DNA from: Costus lasius
Taxonomy: Eukaryota > Streptophyta > Magnoliopsida > Zingiberales > Costaceae
Reading direction: 5' to 3'
Assembly (NCBI GenBank): GCA_027563935.2
Contig: JANVAS020000203.1
Coordinates: 1 to 64,000, forward strand
Length of the DNA stretch: 64,000 nt
The notes below the pieces were generated by a model. That model saw nothing but the letters and a program-made list of their open reading frames with translations. It did no database searches and was not told the origin of the DNA. Made by a program: the position numbers and the translations under genes. Below, piece after piece: positions 21,979 through 32,502 of this stretch; position 1 is the stretch's first letter; every line of letters begins with the position of its first letter.

Positions 21979-23798
21979 GTGGCTCCTTGCATGCTATTAT
22001 GTTTGCTGATGTGATCCATGTTTACACTTATGCTTAGATCTATGGTTGGTTACATGCGCAAGTTCATAAAAATTTTTTATGATGCGAAATACAACATGCA
22101 TAATGTTTATTGCTCTTAGCCGCATGCTTTAGTGCTTGTTGTTGTTTTGTCTATGTTGCGCTCCCCCTTGAAGGGGACTCTACAAATGTTATAGATGGCG
22201 CATGGTTGATTGGTGCATCCTACATGTTGTTTTTGACAAAACAAAACATCTTGCGCGCCTCATCTAGATCTAAGGCCCTACTTTAAACCCTTAGATGGGT
22301 TGATGGGGTTGAAAGCATCTTCTAGGTTAGATCCAACTAGTCTGATCAGACCATCTGACAGCCTAGATGGGTTGACCAGATAGCACCTGTGCGCAAGCAC
22401 ATGGTGGCTATAGGTTAACTGCATCAAAGGTGTGTAGCGAGGTCTGGTTGAGACAACCAGTGAACACTCTTGAGTTAGGCCCGGGGTCACACCCGCTTGC
22501 CAGAACTCTTGAAGGTTGTTCAGCCCTGGCGCATGCATGGTTGACCATTAGGTCAACTCGAGTCAGTTAGGACTCGGTGCATGCAAGGGCAGAGGATCTG
22601 ACTAGATGGATGAGTGGATCCCCATCAATGGACCATTGTAAGGTTGTAGGACACCTAAGGAAATTAAAATTGATGCCATGGGTTTTCAAAATTTAATTTC
22701 ATGTATGGATCACATGTTGATTTGAAGCCATATGCTTGTTTATTTAATCTTATGTGGGTTGCCCTAATGTGTGCTGTGCTGGGGCCTGCGTGCCTGGATT
22801 TAAAATTGTAAATTAATTTGTGATCTGCGTATCACATCGTATTTAATTTATAATATGTGTTTGACCTGCGAGTCAAAGCTTGTCTAGATAGATCAAAATG
22901 TATTTTGACTAGACAAGAACATAAAGGCACACATCCAAGAGGAGCATTCACCTGGTGGCGCACCTGAGGTGCTCTTGGCGCTAGGGCCCTGGGTTGGACC
23001 AGATGAGATGCAAAAGGAGCTCAAGTGAAGACTTAAGTAAAATTAAGGTCTTACTTAGGGTTCATGGGCTTTTACCACATAAGATCATGCTTTCTATTTA
23101 TTGCTTATATAATTAGAATTGCATGTGTTTATCTTCTGCTATCACCATAGGAAGTGCATGATAGTGAAGAAGATAAAAGACCGTTAAAATCCAACGCTAA
23201 CATATCAAGCTCGTAAGCCTTCTGACGCGAAACCTCACCGTTCTGACTATCGTTGGAGCCGTGTTGTACCCACTCAGTGGGCACGTCCATCTATCTTCAG
23301 ACGGTGCAGGATTACACCTGCGTGTTACAGAGCAGGGATTTATCCCTTCTCGTTGCTCAGCATAGCACGTGGTGGTCCAGGGAGTAGGTCAGGTCAGCTT
23401 GACCATGTAGGCTACATATGTGGCGCATATGGTAGCACATGGAGGCAGCCATCTGAGGGATCAGAGACTGTGTTGTACCAACTCAGTTGGCACAGTCTGC
23501 TGGATTGCCCAGATGAAGGGGAATCGCACGGGTTGGCGATTGGCTGAGTTAGCCTACCAGAAATTAGTGCTTGTACTCTCTGTGCATCTTATCTCGCCTG
23601 AGCGGGACGCGGAGACCAAGTATGAAATCTGGATCCCATCTCACTAAAAGAGTACTACTCTTTCGGACTGTTTACTGGATTTTTCAGTCAGACAAAATAG
23701 TGAGAAAAGAATCTTTCTTAAGTCCTGGATTGATTCTATACATTGATACTGACCTTGCTGTTCTTGCATTGTTGTAGATACCTACAGCAACGAACACC
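21979..23798 (+). other. Copia-1 untranslated leader
   Basis: A long leader of about 1.8 kb between the primer site and gag. Its last 650 bases are much better conserved with copia-2 (56580-57250) than the rest. Two related hairpins lie at 23260-23285 and 23467-23496. Just before the gag ATG, TTGATACTGACC followed by a T-rich stretch and TTGTAG at about 23741-23777 resembles a plant branch point and 3' splice site. Small reading frames here (23353-23547) show no known domain. Confidence 0.7.
23260..23496 (+). ncRNA. Twin covarying hairpins in copia-1 leader
   Basis: Hairpin 1 (23260-23285): CGTG, bulge TTGTA, CCCACT, C, AGTGGG, CACG. Hairpin 2 (23467-23496): ACTGTG, bulge TTGTA, CCAACT, C, AGTTGG, CACAGT. 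The bulge is identical while stem base pairs differ in a compensatory way (C-G against A-T in the inner stem, C-G against T-A in the outer stem). Copies are at 30699-30724 and 30906-30935, and in copia-2 at 56711-56736 and 56918-56947. This is a cis-acting RNA element candidate (packaging, dimerisation or translation), not a stand-alone RNA gene. Confidence 0.6.
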
Positions 23799-26700
23799 AT
23801 GAGCTTCAATGTGCGATCCCTACTGGAAAGGGAGAAGTTTGCTAGGCCGAACTTCTCTGACTGGTTTGGACACCTTAAGATCGTTCTTAAGGCAGAGAGG
23901 AAACTATATGTCCTCGAGACGGCGATACCGCCGCAGCCCGCTCCGAACGCCGCAAGGGCGGTTCGGGATACCTATGAAAAGCACGTCAATGATAGCATTG
24001 ATGTCGCTTGCCTGATGCTAGCGTCTATGACGCCACCGCTGCAGCGTCAGCATGAGGATATGTCGGCTATAGAGATTATAGCGAACCTCAAGATGCTGTA
24101 TGCTGCACAGGCGAGGACAGAACGCTATAATCTGACGAAGCTCTTCTTTCAGAGCAAACTGGCTGAGGGGAGCCCAGTGGGAGCTCACGTGCTCAAGATG
24201 ATTGGGCACAAGGAGGCTCTGGAGAAACTGGGGCATACCATCAACCAGGAGCTTGCTGTAGACATAATTCTACAGTCTCTTCCGCCTTCTTTCGATGCGT
24301 TCATTATTAACTTTAATATGAACAAAATCGATTGCACTCCGGCAGAGCTGTTGAATATGCTCTTGACAACTGAGGAAACTCTGAAGGGTAAGCCTTCAAC
24401 CTCTGTCTTGATGGTTCCTTATAGGAACAAGAAGAAGGGGAAGAAGGGCAAGGCCCCTGTCAAGAACTACAGCAAGGCTCTGAAACAGAAGGTGAAGCGG
24501 TCGAAGGACAACAGGTGTTTCCACTGTGGCCAGCTAGGTCACTGGAAAAAGGACTGTAAAGCGCTCCAAGGAGATAAGAGGGGAAGCATCGCTTCTGGCT
24601 CAGGTATATATGTGACTGAGGTCATGTTATCTTCTTCTATTTCATGGGTGTTGGACACTGCATGTGGAGTTCACATTTGTTCAAATGTACAGGAACTCAG
24701 GAGAAGAAGGCAGGTGGGACAGCATGAGGTAGACCTACGCGTTGGAAACGGGGCACGGGTTGCTGCTGTTGCTGTAGGAGACTATTTCATTTCTTTACCA
24801 TCTGGCATTGTATTAGAATTAAACAATTGTTATTTTGTACCCAGTATTACCAAGAATATTATCTCTATTCCTGCTCTTGTCAGGAAAGGATTTGCCTTTG
24901 AATGCAAGATTTCAAAGTGTGTTTTATCTTATGATAATATTGTGTATGCAACTGGTTCAATTAACAATGGGTTATTCATGTTGGACATGGAAAATTCTAT
25001 ACAAAACATTGATACTAAGAAAGCCAAGTATGCTGATGACAGCACCTTGCTATGGCATAGTCGTTTAGGCCATATTAACAAGAAGCGCATTAAGCGGTTG
25101 CATGATCATGGACTGCTGGGATCATTCTCCTATGAGGAGATTGATACATGCAAAGCTTGTTTGATGGGTAAAATGACGAAGTCACCTTTTCCTCACAAAG
25201 GTCAAAGGGCTTCGGGTTTACTTGACCTTATACACAGTGATGTGTGTGGGCCATTTAGTAAACATGCCAGAGGTGGCTATCAGTACTTCATTACCTTTAC
25301 TGATGATTTCAGTAGGTATGGTTATGTCTATCTGATGAGACATAAAAGTGAATCTTTTGACAAGTTCAAAGAGTTCAAGAATGAAGTACAGAATCAGCTA
25401 GGCCGAAATATCAAGGCACTTCGCTCTGATCGAGGTGGTGAATACCTAAGTCATGCGTTTACTGACTATCTAAAGGAGTGTGGGATTATCTCACAGCTCA
25501 CTCTGCCAGGAACACCGCAATGGAATGGTGTGTCCGAAAGGAGAAATAGAACGTTACTTGATATGGTTCGTTCTATGATGAGTCAGGCTACTCTTCCATA
25601 CTCCTTTTGGGGTCTTGCACTGGAAACAGCTGCAAAGGTACTAAACCGAGTGCCATCCAAGGCAGTTTCAAAGACGCCATATGAGTTATGGTATGGGAAA
25701 CAGCCGAGCTTGACATTTATCAGGATCTGGGGTTGCGAGGCTTATGTCAAAAAGCTCGCCTCTGGAAAACTGGAGAGCAGATCTGACAAATGCATCTTTG
25801 TCGGTTACCCTAAGGAAACTAAGGGTTATTATTTCTACGATCCCAAAGAGAACAAGGTTTTTGTTGCTCGGACGGCAATATTTCTTGAGAAGGAGTTTCT
25901 TCTGCAAGAGGCCAGTGGGAGAGAAATAAAGCTGGATGAGAATCCAGAGGAAGGACAAAGTAGTCAAGTGCAGTTGGATGAGCCTGAGCTGGTAGAACAG
26001 GTTACTGAACAACCTGAGGCTCAGATATCACGGGAACCGCGAAGATCGGGTAGGATCCGTCGACAGCCTGAGCGCTATGACGGAGTCTACATCATTGATA
26101 ATGATGAACCCCTCACTTATGCGGATGCGGTCAGTGGACCGGAGTCAGCTAGATGGCTTGAAGCTATGCGAGCCGAAATGGACTCCATGTCAGATAACCA
26201 AGTCTGGGATTTGGTTGATCCGCCTCCGGGAGTAATCCCTATAGGCTGTAAATGGATCTTCAAGAAGAAGATTGACATGGATGGTAACGTGGTTACCTAT
26301 AAAGGCAGGTTAGTTGCGAAAGGTTTCAAACAAATCTACGGGATAGATTATGATGAAACTTTCTCACCTGTAGCCATGTTTAAGTCTATTCGGATTCTTT
26401 TCGCGATAGCTGCATATTACGATTATGAGATCTGGCAGATGGATGTGAAAACAGCTTTCCTTAATGGAAATCTGGATGAGGATGTGTATATGACACAACC
26501 GGAAGGTTTCACTAATCCATCAGATCGTCATAAAATATGCAAGTTAAAGAAGTCCATTTATGGACTGAAACAAGCATCTAGAAGCTGGAATATTCGTTTT
26601 GATGAATCAATCTCTGAGTTTGGTTTCATCAAGAACGATGATGACCCGTGTGTATATAAAAGGTTTAGTGGGAGCGTGATTACATTCCTAATCCTCTACG

Positions 26701-27680
26701 TCGATGATATCTTAATCATTGGAAATGATATTCCTGAACTGCATGCTGTTAAAGCATGGTTAGGACAATGTTTCCAGATGAAAGATCTAGGAGAAGCAGC
26801 CTATGTATTAGGTGTAAAGATCTACAGGGATAGATCTAAGAGGCTTCTCGGGCTGTGCCAGAGTACTTACATCGATAAAGTCCTGGAGAGATTCCATTTA
26901 GAGAATTCTAAACGAGGATATCTTCCAGTCAGACATGGTCTGAATCTTTCGAAGAGTCAGTGCCCACAAACACAGACTGAGAAAGATGAAATGGACAATA
27001 CGCCTTATGCTTTGGCTATTGGGTCCATTATGTATACGATGTTGTGTACTCGCCCAGACGTCGCTTACGGGTTAAGCGTGACCAGTCGATTCCAAAGTAA
27101 TCCAGGTATGGCGCACTGGATTGCAGTCAAGAACATCTTAAAATATCTGCGGAGGACCAAAGATATGTTCTTGATATATGGTGGTCAGGAAGAACTCAGT
27201 ATAGAGGGATATACTGACGCTTCATTCCAGTCAGACCAGGATGATTTCCGATCGCAATCAGGCTATGTTTTTAGCTTGAATGGTGGAGCAGTGGTGTGGA
27301 AAAGTTTCAAACAGTCAACTGTTGCTGATTCCACAACAGAAGCCGAGTATGTTGCAGCCTCGGAAGCATCCAAGGAGGCAGTGTGGATTCGTAAGTTCGT
27401 GAGAGAACTTGGTGTAGTTCCTTCGAGTGCAGATCCTTTGGTTATCTTCTGTGATAACACTGGAGCAATTGCACAAGCAAAGGAACCACGGTCGCACCAG
27501 AAGTCCAAGCACATACAGAGACGGTTTCACTTGATCCGGGAGATCATTGATCGTGGCGAGATCAAAATTTGCAAGGTTCATACAGATGACAATCTGGCAG
27601 ACCCGCTTACCAAGCCTCTGGCGCAGCAGAAGCATGAGAAGCACTGTAATAATATGGGTTTGAGATTTCTCAACCATTAG
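23799..27680 (+). CDS. gag-pol: Copia-1 Gag-Pol polyprotein, intact
   Basis: Uninterrupted 1293-residue Ty1/copia polyprotein that would supply Gag, protease, integrase, RT and RNase H for the element's own replication. Order: gag domain (residues about 1-215), basic stretch, zinc knuckle CFHCGQLGHWKKDC (about 239), protease with LDTAC (about 283), integrase zinc region starting HSRLGH (about 419) and core with HSDVCGPF, SDRGGEY and PQWNGVSER (about 478-580), RT with WIFKKK, DVKTAFLNG and YVDDIL (about 825-970), RNase H with STTEAEY (about 1178) and terminal DNLADPLTKPL. The integrase-before-RT order defines copia. The start at 23799 is the ATG 21 bases after the putative splice acceptor, in context ACCATGA. 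The protease triad is DTA, not DTG, in both family copies. Otherwise all catalytic motifs are present, so it could be autonomous. Confidence 0.95.
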   Translation: MSFNVRSLLEREKFARPNFSDWFGHLKIVLKAERKLYVLETAIPPQPAPNAARAVRDTYEKHVNDSIDVACLMLASMTPPLQRQHEDMSAIEIIANLKMLYAAQARTERYNLTKLFFQSKLAEGSPVGAHVLKMIGHKEALEKLGHTINQELAVDIILQSLPPSFDAFIINFNMNKIDCTPAELLNMLLTTEETLKGKPSTSVLMVPYRNKKKGKKGKAPVKNYSKALKQKVKRSKDNRCFHCGQLGHWKKDCKALQGDKRGSIASGSGIYVTEVMLSSSISWVLDTACGVHICSNVQELRRRRQVGQHEVDLRVGNGARVAAVAVGDYFISLPSGIVLELNNCYFVPSITKNIISIPALVRKGFAFECKISKCVLSYDNIVYATGSINNGLFMLDMENSIQNIDTKKAKYADDSTLLWHSRLGHINKKRIKRLHDHGLLGSFSYEEIDTCKACLMGKMTKSPFPHKGQRASGLLDLIHSDVCGPFSKHARGGYQYFITFTDDFSRYGYVYLMRHKSESFDKFKEFKNEVQNQLGRNIKALRSDRGGEYLSHAFTDYLKECGIISQLTLPGTPQWNGVSERRNRTLLDMVRSMMSQATLPYSFWGLALETAAKVLNRVPSKAVSKTPYELWYGKQPSLTFIRIWGCEAYVKKLASGKLESRSDKCIFVGYPKETKGYYFYDPKENKVFVARTAIFLEKEFLLQEASGREIKLDENPEEGQSSQVQLDEPELVEQVTEQPEAQISREPRRSGRIRRQPERYDGVYIIDNDEPLTYADAVSGPESARWLEAMRAEMDSMSDNQVWDLVDPPPGVIPIGCKWIFKKKIDMDGNVVTYKGRLVAKGFKQIYGIDYDETFSPVAMFKSIRILFAIAAYYDYEIWQMDVKTAFLNGNLDEDVYMTQPEGFTNPSDRHKICKLKKSIYGLKQASRSWNIRFDESISEFGFIKNDDDPCVYKRFSGSVITFLILYVDDILIIGNDIPELHAVKAWLGQCFQMKDLGEAAYVLGVKIYRDRSKRLLGLCQSTYIDKVLERFHLENSKRGYLPVRHGLNLSKSQCPQTQTEKDEMDNTPYALAIGSIMYTMLCTRPDVAYGLSVTSRFQSNPGMAHWIAVKNILKYLRRTKDMFLIYGGQEELSIEGYTDASFQSDQDDFRSQSGYVFSLNGGAVVWKSFKQSTVADSTTEAEYVAASEASKEAVWIRKFVRELGVVPSSADPLVIFCDNTGAIAQAKEPRSHQKSKHIQRRFHLIREIIDRGEIKICKVHTDDNLADPLTKPLAQQKHEKHCNNMGLRFLNH

Positions 27681-27689
27681 ATTAAGTGC

Positions 27690-27700
27690 AAGTGGGAGAT
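27690..27700 (+). other. Copia-1 polypurine tract
   Basis: AAGTGGGAGAT immediately before the 3' LTR start TGTTGGGG, ten bases after the gag-pol stop codon. Confidence 0.9.
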
Positions 27701-29403
27701 TGTTGGGGTATGCCCTTAAGGCTAATGTTTGAGGCCTTGGGATTGTATAAGTGTCATGTAATAAACTCTTAAGTTTATAAAGGCATGGTTATTATTCAGG
27801 TTGCTACCTTGTCTGCTGTAATAAGTGTACTTCTGAATAATGTCTCAAAGCTGTTCAGCTAGGCTGACAGGCTATATGTCCTTAGTCGAGATATCTTGGT
27901 GAACATGAGACAACCTTGATATGATTGAGACTAATATGTGTTCTAATCTTATAGGATGCTTCGAGCATGGAATAAGATGTAGACTCATGGGTACATTGGA
28001 TGTACTGGACAGACCCTACTAGGATATTCAATTGCTTGTCACAATGTGAATGATCCTTGTATGCACTGAGTGGCACATGTCCTTTGACTTGAGATCACTT
28101 GTGTTTCTAAATGATGATTGTCATTGTTTTGGGGTAGTTCAATATCATTTGAAACATAATGATCATAGACTATCTTGGATAATGATCATGAGTCAGGTTA
28201 GGGCACTAGTAATAGATAAAGGATTGCCGTCTCCTTGTTCAAGGAGTGTGATGTTCTAAAGGGCCCCCCTGTATGAGATGATTGAGAAAGTGTATGGCCA
28301 TACCCAGATGACTATGTTCATTTGATCTAATCATGCTCATCGTATTGGAGTTACAAGCTTGACACGCTTGTCCAATAAGAACATCCAGTGGCAAAGGAAA
28401 CATGTATGCCTTGTGAATAGATTCACACTTGTGCTAAGGTTTGGGAGTAGTCTTGGAAGACTCTTTCCTTTATATCGGGAGACAGTGATGTGTTGCTAGA
28501 TACCCCTCACTGATCGTGATAACGTTAGTTATCGTTACCGACATTTAGAGGAAACCCTCAGGGTCGCACAATTTGATGATATGGCTTACTTGAGTCAGAT
28601 CGTGTGGACTGGATTCTTTGAGTTCAGATTAAAGGGGTTTAATCTCTGATTGTAAGTGAGATCTGGTCTGATCATGTTTGATTGATTATGGCTTGAGGTC
28701 GGTAAGCTTCGATCGAGAGAGATGATGCTAGATCGGAGAGATCAAGGGCATCAGGAGATGAATGGTTAGATCATGAGCCTTGGGGTTCAATTTGGTCTAG
28801 ACCAAGTGGCTTGAGCTATTTTGGTTTGGTTTAATGAACCAAAATTCGATTTGACGTTTTGGCTTGAACCGGTTCACAAAGGTGAACGCATGGTTCAATG
28901 CCAATATGCGTTTTTTGGGTTGGCTTGAGCGCATGGCTTGATTGTCTTCCATTTATGGAAAGTCATCAAGGCCAATTTTCTCTTAAACGCCAAAACGCAT
29001 ATGCGTTGAGCTCTTGACTTCAACGCCTTGATCTTTGGTTGGGGTGGTTGACGAAGAGTGAAGCCTTGTTGCAAGAGGAGCTCTCGGCCAAGAAAGTGAA
29101 TCATCTCATCATCCTCTTCGATTCGACAAAAGAAAGCTTGGGTGTCTTGCTAGCACAAGGGACGTCAAGAAGTAAGCATCTTCATCTTGTGTGTGAACTT
29201 GTGGAGGAGATCTAAGTTGTTCTCTTCATCCAAGCCGACTTCCAAGCCTATGGCGTTGGTATGAATCTCCCCTTGTTCTTATAAATCTATGGTAGTTGAA
29301 CATATGGCATGCAAATGATCTTCAAACCCTTGCTTCCGCTGGCATAAGTTTCATTTGCGCCATGCTTAGGGTTTTTGCCCCCCTCTCCAAAGGGGTTCCT
29401 GCA
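27701..29403 (+). repeat. Copia-1 second full LTR
   Basis: 1703 bp, the same length as the 5' LTR, offset exactly 7439 bases. I saw two differences (21094 against 28533; 21186 against 28625). It is followed not by host DNA but by the primer site and leader again. Confidence 0.93.
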
Positions 29404-31015
29404 ATTGGTATCAGAGCGTGGCTCCTTGCATGCTATTATGTTTGCTGATGTGATCCATGTTTACACTTATGCTTAGATCTATGGTTGGTTACATGCGCAA
29501 GTTCATAAAAATTTTTTATGATGCGAAATACAACATGCATAATGTTTATTGCTCTTAGCCGCATGCTTTAGTGCTTGTTGTTGTTTTGTCTATGTTGCGC
29601 TCCCCCTTGAAGGGGACTCTACAAATGTTATAGATGGCGCATGGTTGATTGGTGCATCTTACATGTTGTTTTTGACAAAACAAAACATCTTGCGCGCCTC
29701 ATCTAGATCTAAGGCCCTACTTTAAACCCTTAGATGGGTTGATGGGGTTGAAAGCATCTTCTAGGTTAGATCCAACTAGTCTGATCAGACCATCTGACAG
29801 CCTAGATGGGTTGACCAGATAGCACCTGTGCGCAAGCACATGGTGGCTATAGGTTAACTGCATCAAAGGTGTGTAGCGAGGTCTGGTTGAGACAACCAGT
29901 GAACACTCTTGAGTTAGGCCCGGGGTCACACCCGCTTGCCAGAACTCTTGAAGGTTGTTCAGCCCTGGCGCATGCATGGTTGACCATTAGGTCAACTCGA
30001 GTCAGTTAGGACTCGGTGCATGCAAGGGCAGAGGATCTGACTAGATGGATGAGTGGATCCCCATCAATGGACCATTGTAAGGTTGTAGGACACCTAAGGA
30101 AATTAAAATTGATGCCATGGGTTTTCAAAATTTAATTTCATGTATGGATCACATGTTGATTTGAAGCCATATGCTTGTTTATTTAATCTTATGTGGGTTG
30201 CCCTAATGTGTGCTGTGCTGGGGCCTGCGTGCCTGGATTTAAAATTGTAAATTAATTTGTGATCTGCGTATCACATCGTATTTAATTTATAATATGTGTT
30301 TGACCTGCGAGTCAAAGCTTGTCTAGATAGATCAAAATGTATTTTGACTAGACAAGAACATAAAGGCACACATCCAAGAGGAGCATTCACCTGGTGGCGC
30401 ACCTGAGGTGCTCTTGGCGCTAGGGCCCTGGGTTGGACCAGATGAGATGCAAAAGGAGCTCAAGTGAAGACTTAAGTAAAATTAAGGTCTTACTTAGGGT
30501 TCATGGGCTTTTACCACATAAGATCATGCTTTCTATTTATTGCTTATATAATTAGAATTGCATGTGTTTATCTTCTGCTATCACCATAGGAAGTGCATGA
30601 TAGTGAAGAAGATAAAAGACCGTTAAAATCCAACGCTAACATATCAAGCTCGTAAGCCTTCTGACGCGAAACCTCACCGTTCTGACTATCGTTGGAGCCG
30701 TGTTGTACCCACTCAGTGGGCACGTCCATCTATCTTCAGACGGTGCAGGATTACACCTGCGTGTTACAGAGCAGGGATTTATCCCTTCTCGTTGCTCAGC
30801 ATAGCACGTGGTGGTCCAGGGAGTAGGTCAGGTCAGCTTGACCATGTAGGCTACATATGTGGCGCATATGGTAGCACATGGAGGCAGCCATCTGAGGGAT
30901 CAGAGACTGTGTTGTACCAACTCAGTTGGCACAGTCTGCTGGATTGCCCAGATGAAGGGGAATCGCACGGGTTGGCGATTGGCTGAGTTAGCCTACCAGA
31001 AATTAGTGCTTGTAC
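29404..31015 (+). repeat. Duplicated copia-1 leader
   Basis: Second copy of 21965-23576 (including the primer site at 29406 and both hairpins), nearly identical (one difference seen, near 22219 against 29658). It ends in the middle of the leader, before gag, where the sequence jumps into an LTR. Confidence 0.92.
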
Positions 31016-31775
31016 TCTCTGATTGTAAGTGAGATCTGGTCTGATCATGTTTGATTGATTATGGCTTGAGGTCGGTAAGCTTCGATCGAGAGAGATGATG
31101 CTAGATCGGAGAGATCAAGGGCATCAGGAGATGAATGGTTAGATCATGAGCCTTGGGGTTCAATTTGGTCTAGACCAAGTGGCTTGAGCTATTTTGGTTT
31201 GGTTTAATGAACCAAAATTCGATTTGACGTTTTGGCTTGAACCGGTTCACAAAGGTGAACGCATGGTTCAATGCCAATATGCGTTTTTGGGTTGGCTTGA
31301 GCGCATGGCTTGATTGTCTTCCATTTATGGAAAGTCATCAAGGCCAATTTTCTCTTAAACGCCAAAACGCATATGCGTTGAGCTCTTGACTTCAACGCCT
31401 TGATCTTTGGTTGGGGTGGTTGACGAAGAGTGAAGCCTTGTTGCAAGAGGAGCTCTCGGCCAAGAAAGTGAATCATCTCATCATCCTCTTCGATTCGACA
31501 AAAGAAAGCTTGGGTGTCTTGCTAGCACAAGGGACGTCAAGAAGTAAGCATCTTCATCTTGTGTGTGAACTTGTGGAGGAGATCTAAGTTGTTCTCTTCA
31601 TCCAAGCCGACTTCCAAGCCTATGGCGTTGGTATGAATCTCCCCTTGTTCTTATAAATCTATGGTAGTTGAACATATGGCATGCAAATGATCTTCAAACC
31701 CTTGCTTCCGCTTGCATAAGTTTCATTTGCACCATGCTTAGGGTTTTTGCCCCCCTCTCCAAAGGGGTTCCTGCA
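31016..31775 (+). repeat. Copia-1 third LTR, 5'-truncated
   Basis: Corresponds to 21204-21964 of the first LTR with a few differences (one T missing in the T run near 31285; changes near 31711 and 31730). The junction lies in TCTCTG (31016-31021), which is present in both the leader (23577-23582) and the LTR (21204-21209). The outer edge CCTGCA precedes the ATTCA duplication. Confidence 0.92.
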
Positions 31776-31780
31776 ATTCA

Positions 31781-32502
31781 CCCTAGGCGCAATCACAAAG
31801 GTAGGGAAATAAGTTAATGCACAATTAATTCATTTCCTTGGAAAATTTGAATTTCGAAATCCTTCTTTTGATGGAGCTCCTTGTGGCCGATTTCTTCTTG
31901 AGCTCCTTCCTTATTTGTTTGGATGAGAAGGCGCCCACTTTGAATTTCGAATTCCTTCAAGAGCAAGGGCGGCTAAGGCTTCCAAAGATAGCTCCTCAAA
32001 TTGTGGATCTAAATGGTGATCCCTTGATTTGTGGATATAAATGGTGATCCCTTGATTTGTGGATCTAGATTAATTCTTGATGGCTAGGCGCATTGAATTG
32101 TGGGCTGATCTCTTGCATTCGAATCAATCATCCTATTGAGTGGCGCCTTGGTTGATTTGGAAGGTGGAGTTGCATTCATTGTAAGCCCCTTCAACTTGAA
32201 GTCTTTAGTTGAAGTAGTTGAAGTGCCTCCTTCCATAATTGGAGCTCTACTTGAGTGGCTTTAGCTTGAGCTTCCTAGCTTCCCTTGAGCTGGGCTATAA
32301 CCTGCCCAATTATTAACACAAAAGCCAGTAGACTATTCTAGGAGCAAATAAGGAAACTACACAATGCACTAGAGCTTTATTCAATGCAAATAAGGAAAGT
32401 GCAAATAAGGAAAGAAAGATGACCTAGGAGGAAAAGCCATATCTGATGGGCTTCCTCCTAGCCCTTCCAGACCTCCTTGGGGCAGGGTTGGCCCCTCCAT
32501 CA
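31781..32502 (-). repeat. CRM 3' LTR, proximal part
   Basis: Continuation of 19384-20261 after the copia-1 insertion, homologous to 38097-38818. It includes the tandem AATAAGGAAAGTGC near 32390-32415 and ends CCATCA at 32502 inside the pol coding tail. The purine tract GGGGAGAAA lies at 32503-32511 on the minus strand. Confidence 0.9.

Larger units (their letters stand above)
20262..31775 (+). mobile_element. Copia-1 array: LTR - gag-pol - LTR - leader - partial LTR
   Basis: Plus-strand Ty1/copia insertion in the CRM 3' LTR, with a 5-bp duplication ATTTA (20257-20261) and ATTCA (31776-31780); the intact LTR has ATTCA, so one copy mutated. The order is LTR 20262-21964, leader and gag-pol, LTR 27701-29403, a second leader 29404-31015, and a third LTR lacking its first 942 bases (31016-31775). 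A single duplication flanks the whole array, so the expansion is internal to one insertion. Two differences were seen between the full LTRs. Confidence 0.92.

Noticed and set aside
23353..23547. Small leader ORF conserved between copia copies
   Set aside because: The DNA is conserved in all frames, with hairpins inside the ORF; the protein has no recognisable domain. RNA-level conservation explains it better.
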